Origin: Nitrospirales bacterium
GTDB taxonomy: Bacteria; Nitrospirota; Nitrospiria; Nitrospirales; UBA8639
Length of the DNA stretch: 64,000 bases
Reading direction: 5' to 3'
Assembly (NCBI GenBank): GCA_029261295.1
Contig: JAJDBP010000016.1
Location: forward strand, 1-64,000
Every line of letters begins with the position of its first letter. The first letter of the stretch is position 1. The notes below the pieces were generated by a model, which searched no databases, was not told where the DNA came from, and saw only the letters and a program-made list of their open reading frames with translations. Made by a program: the position numbers and the translations under genes. This document shows, one piece after another, positions 1 through 7,964 of this stretch.

Positions 1-618
1 ATGTGGCGTGAAGTCCTGGGGGTTCATGCCGAAACGAAAGAGCCAATCGGCGTTATAGCGATTTCCCGAATCAGCCAAATTCGTGCTTTGCGGTCCGCCG
101 ACGAGTTGCCCGTTTTCTTCAATCGTATGGCAGCCGATACAGGCATGTTCCTTAAATATGAAAGCCCCATCCCCCACGTCTTTCTTTGTGACCTTGGCCA
201 CATCAAAAGCGCCAACGGTGACGCGTGAATCTTTCAGCTTCTTTTCAAAAAAATCGGCAATGGCATTGGCTTGTTCCTCGGTCACCATCATGTGGGTTAC
301 AGGTTCCTGCCCCTGATCCCATCTATAGTTCTTGGCATACAACAGCGGTTCCTTCCCGGTGAGCCAACGGATGAGCCAATCTCGCTGATACTTACTCCCA
401 CCCCACATGAGGTCCGGAGCTTTTAAGTTGAACCGGCTCTCTTCCTTCCCCTCAAATTTATGGCAGGTTGCACAGGTGTTTTTTAGCAATGTTTCGGTCT
501 CTTGACCTTCAGCTCTAATGGCTGAGGGGGAGACCATAAAAAAAATCAGTAAAAAGGGGAGGAGGACAACCCTGATTCTTGTTTGGGTATAAACAAAAGA
601 TGGAAGTAGCTTGTTCAT
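1..618 (-). CDS. Secreted multiheme c-type cytochrome, partial (3' end outside window)
   Basis: The reading frame is open from an ATG at 618 to the window edge, giving 206 residues without a stop, so the C terminus is missing. Residues 1-36 form a signal peptide (basic start, hydrophobic core around 17-30, Ala-x-Ala-like end). Two heme-attachment motifs are visible, CATCH at 49-53 and CIGCH at 160-164, so this is at least a diheme periplasmic electron carrier. Its redox partner cannot be read from sequence. Upstream it has a long leader, a GG-N10-GC sigma-54 promoter (763-778) and an inverted repeat (871-898), which tie it to the activator gene at 7965-9347. The gene is convergent with nothing visible and separated by about 400 bp from the DHH gene. 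Confidence 0.88.
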   Translation of the reverse strand, partial: MNKLLPSFVYTQTRIRVVLLPFLLIFFMVSPSAIRAEGQETETLLKNTCATCHKFEGKEESRFNLKAPDLMWGGSKYQRDWLIRWLTGKEPLLYAKNYRWDQGQEPVTHMMVTEEQANAIADFFEKKLKDSRVTVGAFDVAKVTKKDVGDGAFIFKEHACIGCHTIEENGQLVGGPQSTNLADSGNRYNADWLFRFGMNPQDFTPH

Positions 619-762
619 TGTAAGAGCTCCTTTTAAACCTTAATAGGGGGAGTATTTTTTGTCATCAAAAGCATGTGTAGAATTATTCCCCGCATCGGCA
701 CATGGCTGTCTGTAGTCTTTTGCCACAAAATATGACGTGTGAACTATCTAAAAACTTATTAC

Positions 763-778
763 AGCAATATCAAAGCCA
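763..778 (-). promoter_or_regulatory. Predicted sigma-54 promoter of the cytochrome gene
   Basis: On the minus strand the sequence reads TGGCTTTGATATTGCT. It has GG and GC separated by exactly ten bases, with the TGGC and TTGCT blocks of the RpoN consensus intact. The predicted start is near 752, giving a leader of about 134 nt to the ATG at 618. An inverted repeat suitable for an activator lies 92 bp upstream. Confidence 0.68.
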
Positions 779-870
779 TAATGCGTGGGCATGAATTTCT
801 GATTAAAAAACCAAAAAATTAGGAGTTAAATGAGAGAAAGAAAAAAACGAACAGAGGAAATAGAGGGAGC

Positions 871-898
871 GTTAACCCTAAACAGTTAATGGGTTAAC
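871..898. promoter_or_regulatory. GTTAAC-type inverted repeat, candidate activator-binding site
   Basis: GTTAACCC and GGGTTAAC form a perfect 8-bp inverted repeat around a 12-bp centre. A third half-site, GTTAAT, starts 8 bp before the right-hand GTTAAC. A very similar arrangement occurs at 7936-7963. Both sit about 100 bp upstream of a sigma-54 promoter, the usual place for enhancer-binding proteins. Confidence 0.6.
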
Positions 899-1022
899 TT
901 TGGTGAAGTAACGGTTTGGTTGAAATATGAAAAATGAAAGACGATTTATTACGAATCTCTGTCGAAGAAAAGGGCTAAGCTGTGAAGCTAGCTACACTAT
1001 CATACCCAGCCTCTATTGCCTG

Positions 1023-2000
1023 TTATCGGTTCGAGGTATATGCGGACTCTCCAGCTCCAACTGGGGTGAGGCTTTGCATGTGAATTGTCTCGGTTATTTC
1101 ATTGAGCTTTTCGCTGGCCACTTCATTTGCTACCTGACAGGTGCCTGCATTCTGATGCCCTCCCCCGCCATAGGTGAGGCAGAGCTCGCCGATATTGACC
1201 GTTGAACTTCTGTTCACGATCGACTTCCCAATCGCGAACACGGTGTTCTGTTTTTTCAATCCCCACATGACATGGATGGAAATGTTACAGCTCGGATACA
1301 GGGCATAAATCATAAAACGGTTGACAGCATAGATGGTCTCCTCGTCACGAAGATCCAATACCACCAAATCACCATGGACGGTTGAGCATCGCTGAATCTG
1401 TTGCTTGGCCAATTCGGAATGTTCCACGAAGAGCTGAACTCTTTCTTGAACATCGGGCAAGGCAATGATTTCGTCAATGCTGAGGCTAATACATTTTTCG
1501 ATGAGTTCCATCATTAACTGGTAATTAGAAATACGGAATTCTCGGAAGCGCCCAAGACCCGTACGCGCATCCATAATGAAATTCATCAATGACCAGCCGC
1601 TCGGTTTGAGAATTTCGCCAATACCATATTGAGCCGAGTCCCCTTTATCCACCGCGTCCATCATCTCATTCCATTCAGCAGGGAATGTCTTTTCGCCACC
1701 GTAATACTGATAGACCACCCGCGCTGCAGAAGGTGCGTTTGGATCGATGATATGATCACTTCTCTCACCCGTATTTCGAATCGTTTCACTCAGGTGATGA
1801 TCAAATGCGAGGCGAACTCCCTCAACAAAAGGAAGATTAGTGGTGATATCGTGGGCGGAGATGGCAATTTTGCCATCCTGCATATCTTTCGGGTGAACAA
1901 ATAGGATGTCCTCAATGATTCCCACTTTCTTAAGTAGAACGGCACAGACCAGTCCGTCAAAATCACTGCGAGTCACTAATCGAAATTTTTCAGTTGCCAT
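1023..2000 (-). CDS. DHH-family phosphoesterase (exopolyphosphatase/nanoRNase-like)
   Basis: A 325-residue cytoplasmic protein of the DHH/DHHA1 superfamily, whose members hydrolyse phosphodiester or phosphoanhydride bonds using metal ions. The first motif SDFDG is at 12-16 and the DHH signature at 67-69, inside AFDHH. The C-terminal DHHA1 glycine-rich motif GGGGHQNAG is at 278-286. These are the metal- and substrate-binding elements expected for an active enzyme. Whether the substrate is oligoribonucleotide, cyclic dinucleotide product or polyphosphate cannot be told from motifs. It begins with ATG preceded by GGGGACC. It stands alone, about 250 bp downstream of the pyruvate kinase gene on the same strand. 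Confidence 0.85.
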   Translation of the reverse strand: MATEKFRLVTRSDFDGLVCAVLLKKVGIIEDILFVHPKDMQDGKIAISAHDITTNLPFVEGVRLAFDHHLSETIRNTGERSDHIIDPNAPSAARVVYQYYGGEKTFPAEWNEMMDAVDKGDSAQYGIGEILKPSGWSLMNFIMDARTGLGRFREFRISNYQLMMELIEKCISLSIDEIIALPDVQERVQLFVEHSELAKQQIQRCSTVHGDLVVLDLRDEETIYAVNRFMIYALYPSCNISIHVMWGLKKQNTVFAIGKSIVNRSSTVNIGELCLTYGGGGHQNAGTCQVANEVASEKLNEITETIHMQSLTPVGAGESAYTSNR

Positions 2001-2250
2001 TGATAGGTCCCCAAATGTATGTGAGGTTCATAAGAATGTGTTTGCGAGTTTGTTGATGATTGCCTGGAGTAAGAACCATCATGTTCTTAGCCTAGACAGC
2101 TATGACTCACCATATATTCGGCAAAATGGTTGAGATCCTGAAGGCTCTGTGGCAAAAAGTAGAAGCGGGGAGGGGCGATACTGGTTTTTTAGGAGAAATC
2201 AGCTCGTGTCAGAGCTCAAATGGCGGGATTCCCCTTCACCTCGTCTGTAT

Positions 2251-3690
2251 TCATATGACCAAATGGACTTTGATTAAATTGGTTCCGAGCGCATGCCCCA
2301 GTCGTTCTCCGGTCACGACGACGATGAGCTGGCCTTCGACAATCATCCCTAGCTCTTTGAGCCGATCTTGAGCGTCGTGGATCCGCTCGTCGGTATCATC
2401 AATTTGGGAAAAGACAAAAGAGGCCAGGCCCCACACCAAGGCTAATTGGCGGGTGACGGCTGGGGAAGGCGTGAGGGCCAGAATTGGAACAGTTGGACGA
2501 TGATGGGCCAATAACATGGCGGTATGACCAGACTCGGTAAACACGACAATGGCTTGGGCCCCAACTAAGCGGGAAAGAGAAACGGCTGTCTCGCAGATGG
2601 CTTCCGGAGTAGAGAGAAGTGTTGGCGTTGCGGAGTCGAGTGTGTGTCTTGGAGTGAGACCTTCTTTTTCCGTCTGTCGAATAATTCGATCCATGACTTC
2701 GACGGTCTCGATCGGATAGCTTCCAGTGGAGGTTTCGGCAGACAACATGACCGCATCGGTGCCATCCAACACCGCGTTCGCCACATCTGAAGCTTCCGCA
2801 CGAGTGGGTGAGGGGTGTCGTGTCATGGATTCCAGCATTTGGGTGGCTGTGATAACTGGCTTTCCTCTTCGATTGGCTTGGGCAATAATGCGCTTTTGCA
2901 ACAGCGGGACTTCCTCAGGACTAAGCTCTAACGCCAAGTCGCCTCTGGCGATCATGACCCCATCCACAATATCGAGAATCTCATCAAAACAGGTGAGGGC
3001 TTCGGGTCTTTCAATTTTAGCAATGACGGGAATAGTGGCGGATCGTTCAGTAATCGCGGTTTGGACGGTTCTGATATCTTGCTGACTACGCACAAATGAC
3101 AGCGCTACATAATCTACCTGTTCCTCAATGGCTATCTGCAGATCTTCAGCGTCTTTTTGAGTAAATCCTGGAATTTCCAGCGGCACTCCTGGAAAATTGA
3201 CCCCCTTCCGTGAAGTCACCGTTCCCCCAATAAGAACCGTACAGATCAGTCGATCAGATTGTATGGTTTGTAGTTGAAGGGAAAGGTTCCCATCATCGAT
3301 CAACACGATTTGTCCAGGCTTGATGTCTTGGGGAAAAGATACCAGGTCAATCGGAAGTTCTTGGTCCATCGCGGGTGTGGGCCTAGATGCCGGAGGCGAA
3401 GGGTGTTTTGAAATCAAGGAGACTTTCTGATCGCGAACCAAGAGCGATCCTTCTTTAGGAAGATCTCCGACGCGAATTTTTGGGCCAGACAAATCTACCA
3501 GGATGGCAAGTGGAGTCTGCTTCTTCTGAGAGACCTGTCGAAGGCGTTGAATCGTGGCTCGGTGCCAATCGTGAGTCCCATGAGACATATTAAATCTGGC
3601 GACATTAATCCCTGCATCCAGGAGCCGTTCCAAATTTTCTGGTGAAGAAGTGGCTGGGCCAATCGTGGCGACGATTTTGACTTGGCGCAT
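2251..3690 (-). CDS. pyk: Pyruvate kinase
   Basis: Glycolytic enzyme converting phosphoenolpyruvate and ADP to pyruvate and ATP; 479 residues, normal for the family. The N-terminal NVARFNMSHG segment, the MIARGDLALEL metal/substrate region and the TATQMLESM active-site helix followed by PTRAEASDVANAVLDG are all clear. A C-terminal alpha/beta domain follows; the last residues diverge from enterobacterial enzymes. The start is the ATG at 3690 with AGGA about 8 nt upstream; an in-frame TTG one codon earlier is unlikely. It appears monocistronic: about 160 bp separates it from the preceding small secreted-protein gene, so it may or may not be read through from that operon. Confidence 0.96.
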   Translation of the reverse strand: MRQVKIVATIGPATSSPENLERLLDAGINVARFNMSHGTHDWHRATIQRLRQVSQKKQTPLAILVDLSGPKIRVGDLPKEGSLLVRDQKVSLISKHPSPPASRPTPAMDQELPIDLVSFPQDIKPGQIVLIDDGNLSLQLQTIQSDRLICTVLIGGTVTSRKGVNFPGVPLEIPGFTQKDAEDLQIAIEEQVDYVALSFVRSQQDIRTVQTAITERSATIPVIAKIERPEALTCFDEILDIVDGVMIARGDLALELSPEEVPLLQKRIIAQANRRGKPVITATQMLESMTRHPSPTRAEASDVANAVLDGTDAVMLSAETSTGSYPIETVEVMDRIIRQTEKEGLTPRHTLDSATPTLLSTPEAICETAVSLSRLVGAQAIVVFTESGHTAMLLAHHRPTVPILALTPSPAVTRQLALVWGLASFVFSQIDDTDERIHDAQDRLKELGMIVEGQLIVVVTGERLGHALGTNLIKVHLVI

Positions 3691-3852
3691 CAAAATCCTA
3701 TGGGGAAAAGTAGGGAAGAAGGAAAACGAATATGATGGCCCGATCTATCGAAACATGTAAGGGGTTTTCATAGCTGCCATAAAGGGCAATCGCAGGGGCA
3801 AGAAAAATTGTGAAAGGCCCTTCGTTCTTCTTGGCATGAAAGACTTCACGTC

Positions 3853-4257
3853 TTAACACGGTTGGCCATTGAAAACACAGGGTTTGTAGCGGGACACATC
3901 AAATTCGGTGTCTTCCTGATAGACCAGTTCATTCCCGTTTACCCCATCCAGTTGAGGATCGTTGAACATCGTATGGTTCCACCAATAAAAAATAGGATGT
4001 TCTGGTAAATAATAAACGGGATTTCCATAGTTGCTGCGAATATGGCCTTGAACGGTGCGACCGGTGACGTAGTCGACTTTTCCGTCGTCATTTAAGGAAT
4101 AGAGGGAAAGAAACAGGCGGGATTCTTGATCGTAAATTTCGTCGATGCGTGTGATCTCATCTGGTTCTGGCGGTAATGATGGTAAAGAAGGGTTGGACAC
4201 CTGAACTGAAGCGAACATGAGCCAGCTTGAGAAAGCGAGAAGGGTCAATCCTGACAT
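3853..4257 (-). CDS. Small secreted protein of unknown function, last gene of the sulfur-redox operon
   Basis: A 134-residue protein I do not recognise. Residues 1-20 are hydrophobic and look like a signal peptide. A Pro/Glu-rich linker follows, then an aromatic-rich body with YYLPEHPIFYWWNH. There are only two cysteines, both in the last dozen residues, spaced for a possible disulfide. A very good ribosome-binding site (GGAGG, 8 nt) fixes the start. It lies 16 nt behind the cytochrome gene, so it is almost certainly co-transcribed with it. A periplasmic accessory role for that cytochrome is a guess from position only. Confidence 0.72.
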   Translation of the reverse strand: MSGLTLLAFSSWLMFASVQVSNPSLPSLPPEPDEITRIDEIYDQESRLFLSLYSLNDDGKVDYVTGRTVQGHIRSNYGNPVYYLPEHPIFYWWNHTMFNDPQLDGVNGNELVYQEDTEFDVSRYKPCVFNGQPC

Positions 4258-4273
4258 GGTGTCGTCCTCCTAA

Positions 4274-4726
4274 CTAATTGCTAAATGATCTGACATATAA
4301 TAATACATGCCAAGCCTCCTCTTCAGTCAATACAAGGGGGATAAAGGAGGCCATATCTGTTCCTGGGCTTCCGTTTTTCAAGATCCAAAACAACTCGCCA
4401 TCCGTTCTGGCCGCTTGCCAGGTTTTGTCCGTGAAGTTTCTGGGCAGTTTTCCTCGTAAACCTGGAATATTTCCTAGGCCTTTTCCATCTCTTCCGTGAC
4501 AGGTTACGCAAAAGGCTTTCGAATGAAAAATCTTTTTACCTCTCTCAATATTTTTCGGATTCGAGGGGAAGGGGTTAGTCCAGGTCCTAGCTTCTTCAAT
4601 CTTATCAGCGGGGACTCTTGGCTTTAACACGGACTGGTCTGCTGCAAAGGCGGTGGTTATGTGGCAGATCCCAAATAAAGCAATTCCGCAGATTGTCCTC
4701 TGGAGGATACCACGATGGTGATACAT
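4274..4726 (-). CDS. Monoheme class I c-type cytochrome, secreted
   Basis: A 150-residue periplasmic electron carrier. A signal peptide covers about residues 1-29, ending in AFA. The single heme site is CVTCH at 73-77, followed by the usual GRDGKG loop. Met125 in GTDMASF is the probable distal ligand, and the final helix EEEAWHVLLYVRSF is typical of CBB3/cytochrome c family folds. It is preceded by a GC-rich hairpin (4746-4772) and the DUF1264 gene, and followed closely by the 3853-4257 gene. In context it could accept electrons released in sulfur oxidation by the upstream enzymes; this is inference. Confidence 0.92.
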   Translation of the reverse strand: MYHHRGILQRTICGIALFGICHITTAFAADQSVLKPRVPADKIEEARTWTNPFPSNPKNIERGKKIFHSKAFCVTCHGRDGKGLGNIPGLRGKLPRNFTDKTWQAARTDGELFWILKNGSPGTDMASFIPLVLTEEEAWHVLLYVRSFSN

Positions 4727-4745
4727 GAGCTATTTCCTTGAGGTA

Positions 4746-4772
4746 AACGGGGGATCAAATGGATCCCCCGTT
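4746..4772 (-). terminator. Intercistronic GC-rich hairpin
   Basis: AACGGGGGATC and GATCCCCCGTT form a perfect 11-bp stem with a 5-nt loop between the DUF1264 and cytochrome genes. No T-run follows on either strand, so it is more likely an mRNA-stability or partial-termination element inside the operon than a full terminator. Confidence 0.5.
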
Positions 4773-4785
4773 CCAGCGGTTTAAA

Positions 4786-5397
4786 TTATTCTGGTTGATT
4801 GAAAATATGGCCGAGGGATTGGGGGAACGTTACTGTACCATCAGGGAACTCTTTACCCTTTGGCCAGAGATGAAAAATCACACCGTCGGTCCCTGAAGCG
4901 ACTTCAGCAATGGCTTTGACCTTTTCTGGATCGTCGATGTCTAAAATTTGTACGCGGCCAGTGGCAATTTCTTGTTTATGATCATGGAAAAACCGATGCC
5001 ATTGGATTAACGGTAACGTTCGGGAAAGTTCTTTAGCCACAAAATATTCTATAGCCACGAGTGGCGCATTGGCATCCGTGCTTTCAAACAAAAGGCATTG
5101 TAAGATTTTGTCATTAATCCCTTTACAGTAATGATGATAGGGTCCACCTGGGGTACCGTCAGGCATCAAATGGGGCGCTTGCACATGGATGTCATAGCCG
5201 TGGGCAGGCCCTAGCGGACCTTTCATCCTAGGGGTAGCGGGGGCAGTTTCAAGGGTCGGCATGGAAGCTTGATCTGAGGATACTCCAGCGCAGAAAGAAC
5301 AATGTTGTGTTTCACCGAAGGCCGGTGTGCCAGCAAATACAATAAGGAACATGGTAAAAATCCAATAAATGCTTTTTCTTACAACTGAACGCTGCAT
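4786..5397 (-). CDS. Secreted DUF1264 (OBAP-like) protein
   Basis: A 203-residue protein with a signal peptide (1-28), then a CSFC motif at 33-36, which could hold a metal or heme-independent thiol pair. From about residue 60 it matches the DUF1264 family: GPLGPAHGYDIHVQAPH, HHYC at 88-91, QCLLFES near 100, IEYFV near 116 and WHRFFHDHKQEI near 133. The family is known from plant oil-body-associated proteins and many bacteria, but no biochemical function is established. Start is fixed by AGGAGG 6 nt upstream. It lies within the rhodanese/cytochrome operon, 77 bp after the zinc-ribbon gene. Confidence 0.85.
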   Translation of the reverse strand: MQRSVVRKSIYWIFTMFLIVFAGTPAFGETQHCSFCAGVSSDQASMPTLETAPATPRMKGPLGPAHGYDIHVQAPHLMPDGTPGGPYHHYCKGINDKILQCLLFESTDANAPLVAIEYFVAKELSRTLPLIQWHRFFHDHKQEIATGRVQILDIDDPEKVKAIAEVASGTDGVIFHLWPKGKEFPDGTVTFPQSLGHIFNQPE

Positions 5398-5474
5398 AAT
5401 GACCTCCTGGTGATAAATGTGTGATGGATTGATCTGAGTCCCTATTTAAAGAATGAATGAAAAGTATAGGCCTT

Positions 5475-5696
5475 CTATCGTGTGATAGCTAATGGACTTC
5501 TTTGGTCGACCCAACTTGTTGATTTTGAGCGTGGCGGCATCCCTTGCTCTTTTTGCTGTATTCGATTTTGGAGAATCATGGAATCGAAATTTTCACCACA
5601 ATTAAGACACCGCCATATGGCCAGCACATGCATGGCTTCATCTGCGTTATAGACTTGATCACTCATCAGTAAGCCTTCGCATCGTGGACAATTCAT
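5475..5696 (-). CDS. Small zinc-ribbon protein
   Basis: A 73-residue cytoplasmic protein with two CxxC pairs, CPRC at the N terminus and CLNC about 32 residues later, which together make a zinc ribbon; the rest is hydrophilic. The start is the ATG at 5696, with GGAGA 7 nt upstream. This ATG overlaps the stop of the upstream rhodanese gene as ATGA, a sign of translational coupling. A longer in-frame reading exists but would run into the rhodanese gene. Function is unknown; coupling to a sulfur-transfer protein suggests a partner or regulator of it. Confidence 0.8.
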   Translation of the reverse strand: MNCPRCEGLLMSDQVYNADEAMHVLAIWRCLNCGENFDSMILQNRIQQKEQGMPPRSKSTSWVDQRSPLAITR

Positions 5697-6283
5697 GATG
5701 GATCTCCTTTCTTCCCGTTTGCTGATTGGGAATTCGTGATTCGGCTCATGGGAAGTTTGGATAACAGCATGCCCATCAAACACGAATCAGTTAATCCGGC
5801 GTGGAGAAGCCCTGCACCGACGATGGCAGGGAGGATAAAGAATCCACTATGGACCGTGAAGCCCAAGGCGACTCCTAACAAAATGAGTCCCCCTGCGATG
5901 GCTCGAACTTGCCCTTCCAACGAAATACCCTGTCGCCCTTTGATGATTGGTTTTCCCCGATCAACCCAAGCGGTGATACCACCTTCTAGGATGGCACAAT
6001 TTTCCAGGCCATTGTTCGTTAGATATTCATACGCGATCTTCACCCGGTTCTGCGTGCGACACACCAACATGATAGGCCGTTTCTGAGAGAGGGTTTTCAG
6101 TTCGTCCACATAGGTATGTAAATCAGGCAAGGGGATATTCCGAGCCCCAGAAATATGTACGCTCTCAAATTCTTGAGGCGTCCTGACATCGATATAGACA
6201 GCGTCGTTCGAGGTATAGTCGAATTTCTCGGTGCCAGGTATTTTTTCTGCTTGGTGTTCTTGATCGAGTACGGTGGTGCTCAT
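5693..6283 (-). CDS. Membrane-anchored rhodanese (YgaP-like, rhodanese plus DUF2892)
   Basis: A 196-residue sulfurtransferase-like protein. The rhodanese domain spans about residues 18-115; the catalytic Cys75 sits in CRTQNR and the domain has the IDVRTPQEFESVHISGARNIPL signature. From about 118 a DUF2892 region supplies two membrane helices, as in YgaP of E. coli, so the rhodanese would sit at the cytoplasmic face. Known YgaP-type proteins move sulfane sulfur from donors such as persulfides. It follows the CstB-like gene by 24 bp and overlaps the zinc-ribbon gene. A start site with AAAGGGGA upstream supports the ATG at 6283. Confidence 0.93.
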   Translation of the reverse strand: MSTTVLDQEHQAEKIPGTEKFDYTSNDAVYIDVRTPQEFESVHISGARNIPLPDLHTYVDELKTLSQKRPIMLVCRTQNRVKIAYEYLTNNGLENCAILEGGITAWVDRGKPIIKGRQGISLEGQVRAIAGGLILLGVALGFTVHSGFFILPAIVGAGLLHAGLTDSCLMGMLLSKLPMSRITNSQSANGKKGDPS

Positions 6284-6307
6284 AAGTTTTCCCCTTTCAA
6301 ATCGTTC

Positions 6308-7735
6308 TTAGGCGCAACTTGTGACGCATGCTGTTTGAACCTGATGTTTAGGATGCCCCCAGGTGGTGAGCCAGGCGTCATAGCCTCCAATTAAATCCAT
6401 GGGCTGCATTCGACCGGCCTTCTCCAAAACTCCAAGCGCGGCTGAAGATCGGTATCCGCTCGCGCAATGGACCACCACTGGAGTGCCCGCAGGAATTCTC
6501 TGAACCTGTTCGGCGAGATGTGGAAGAGGAATGTTGAGACTCTGATCAATATGTCCCGCCTCCCATTCTTTTATTCCGCGCACATCCACGACGGTGGGCG
6601 GATTGGTTGTCGTTAACAATTCGGCTAGGCCTTGTGCGGAAATCCGTTGGCCTTTTTGAAGGAGATCAGGCCTGTTCTGAATGGCCTGCATTCCGCCATC
6701 CAGATAGCCCACAACCTGATCAAAGCCAATTCGGCCTAGGCGTTCAATCGCTTCTTTTTCCGTTCCTGGCTCTGAGATCAAAACCACGGGGCGTTTTGGG
6801 TTCAACAGCGTGCCCGCCCATGTGGCAAACTTCCCAGACAATCCAATATTGAGACTGTCTTTCAAGTGGCCACCGGCATAGTCCACGGCTTTCCGGACAT
6901 CAAGAATTTGGGCACCGTTTTGTTGAAGCTCCAACGTCTCTTCCAACGGGAGAGGCGTTAAACTGTTCTTCACCACCTCTTCCAATGTTTGGTGGGCTTC
7001 ACGATTCATCTGTGCGTCATATCCAAAGTAGGCCGGAGTTTCTGGCTGATCGGCAGTGACCAACCCGATAAACTCTTGCTTCGTCATGGGTTGCAACGCG
7101 TAATTCTCCCACCGCTGTTTGCCTAAGGTCGAGACTGTCTCACTACTCAGGTTTTTTCCACACATAGAGCCTGCGCCATGCGCGGGATAGACCAAGGTGT
7201 CATCGGGAAGGGTCATCAATTTGTTTCGAAGTGAATCAAACAATTGACTGCCTAGTTCTTCGGCTGTGGTTCCTACCGAGGCCATCAGATCTGGACGCCC
7301 CACATCACCGATGAACAAGGTGTCACCGGTTAGGACGCAATGTGGATGCTCAGAACTGGTGGCGAGGTCATAGACCACCAATGAAATGCTCTCCGGTGTA
7401 TGGCCAGGGGTTTCTAAGACCTGGATCCTGAATTTTCCAAATTCCAGCACGTCTCCATCTTTGTAGGAGGTGATTGGAAAATCCGTTTTGGCTTTGGAAC
7501 CCATGCCGATGTCGGCACCCGTTTGTTTCTGGAGTTCCAGATGCCCAGCTAAAAAGTCGGCATGGAAATGAGTGAGGAAGACGAAGGGAATATGCCATCC
7601 GTGGGTCTGAGCTTCCTGAAGATATTGATCGATATCGCGCTGGGGATCGACGACGACAGCTGTTTTAGTCTCCTCGTCGGCAATCATATAGGAAGCGTGA
7701 GCTAAACATTGTAAGTAGAATTGTTTCACTACCAT
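6308..7735 (-). CDS. CstB-like persulfide dioxygenase-rhodanese (MBL, pseudorhodanese, rhodanese)
   Basis: A 475-residue three-domain protein. The N-terminal metallo-beta-lactamase domain carries THFHADFLAGH (His56, His58, Asp60, His65), ETPGHTPES and GDTLFIGDVGRPDL, the metal set of ETHE1-type persulfide dioxygenases. Next is a rhodanese-like domain (about 265-355) without a catalytic cysteine, then an active-looking rhodanese with Cys424 in VVHCASGYRSS. This order matches CstB, known to oxidise low-molecular-weight persulfides to thiosulfate. The tail adds two cysteines (470, 474). It is the first gene of the operon, with AAGGAG before the ATG, a sigma-54 promoter at 7802-7817 and an activator gene next door. 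The substrate is inferred from the family. Confidence 0.93.
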   Translation of the reverse strand: MVVKQFYLQCLAHASYMIADEETKTAVVVDPQRDIDQYLQEAQTHGWHIPFVFLTHFHADFLAGHLELQKQTGADIGMGSKAKTDFPITSYKDGDVLEFGKFRIQVLETPGHTPESISLVVYDLATSSEHPHCVLTGDTLFIGDVGRPDLMASVGTTAEELGSQLFDSLRNKLMTLPDDTLVYPAHGAGSMCGKNLSSETVSTLGKQRWENYALQPMTKQEFIGLVTADQPETPAYFGYDAQMNREAHQTLEEVVKNSLTPLPLEETLELQQNGAQILDVRKAVDYAGGHLKDSLNIGLSGKFATWAGTLLNPKRPVVLISEPGTEKEAIERLGRIGFDQVVGYLDGGMQAIQNRPDLLQKGQRISAQGLAELLTTTNPPTVVDVRGIKEWEAGHIDQSLNIPLPHLAEQVQRIPAGTPVVVHCASGYRSSAALGVLEKAGRMQPMDLIGGYDAWLTTWGHPKHQVQTACVTSCA

Positions 7736-7801
7736 GGCATGACTCCTTTTGGGTTCTATCCCGTGTCCGAATTCTTGAGTTTCTTCTGCTATTTATATAA
7801 A

Positions 7802-7817
7802 AGCAACCCCTATGCCA
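7802..7817 (-). promoter_or_regulatory. Predicted sigma-54 promoter of the CstB-like operon
   Basis: The minus strand reads TGGCATAGGGGTTGCT: GG and GC exactly ten bases apart, with TGGCA and TTGCT matching the RpoN consensus. The predicted start is near 7791, giving a leader of about 56 nt. The GTTAAC inverted repeat lies 118 bp upstream, and a sigma-54 activator is encoded beside it. Confidence 0.78.
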
Positions 7818-7935
7818 TGATACGCTATTTAGATTAATCATTAAAAACTTAAATAAAAACAAATGCTTATAAATTTTTAGTTGTTTCTAAACGCGATGGG
7901 AGGCTTACGTGTTAATTGATATGATGAACACAAAG

Positions 7936-7963
7936 CGTTAACTGCTAACTTAACAAGTTAACG
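7936..7963. promoter_or_regulatory. GTTAAC-type inverted repeat, candidate activator-binding site
   Basis: CGTTAACT and AGTTAACG form a perfect 8-bp inverted repeat around a 12-bp centre. An internal TTAAC lies 8 bp before the right-hand copy, the same offset as the third half-site in the repeat at 871-898. It touches the end of the activator gene and lies upstream of the sigma-54 promoter at 7802-7817. Confidence 0.65.
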
Positions 7964-7964
7964 T

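Larger units (their letters stand above)
619..1022. other. Intergenic regulatory region
   Basis: This 404-bp stretch between the DHH gene and the cytochrome gene contains the sigma-54 promoter and the GTTAAC inverted repeat listed separately. The frame open on the plus strand at 927-1205 runs into the DHH gene in antisense and shows no family features, so I see no further gene here. Confidence 0.6.
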
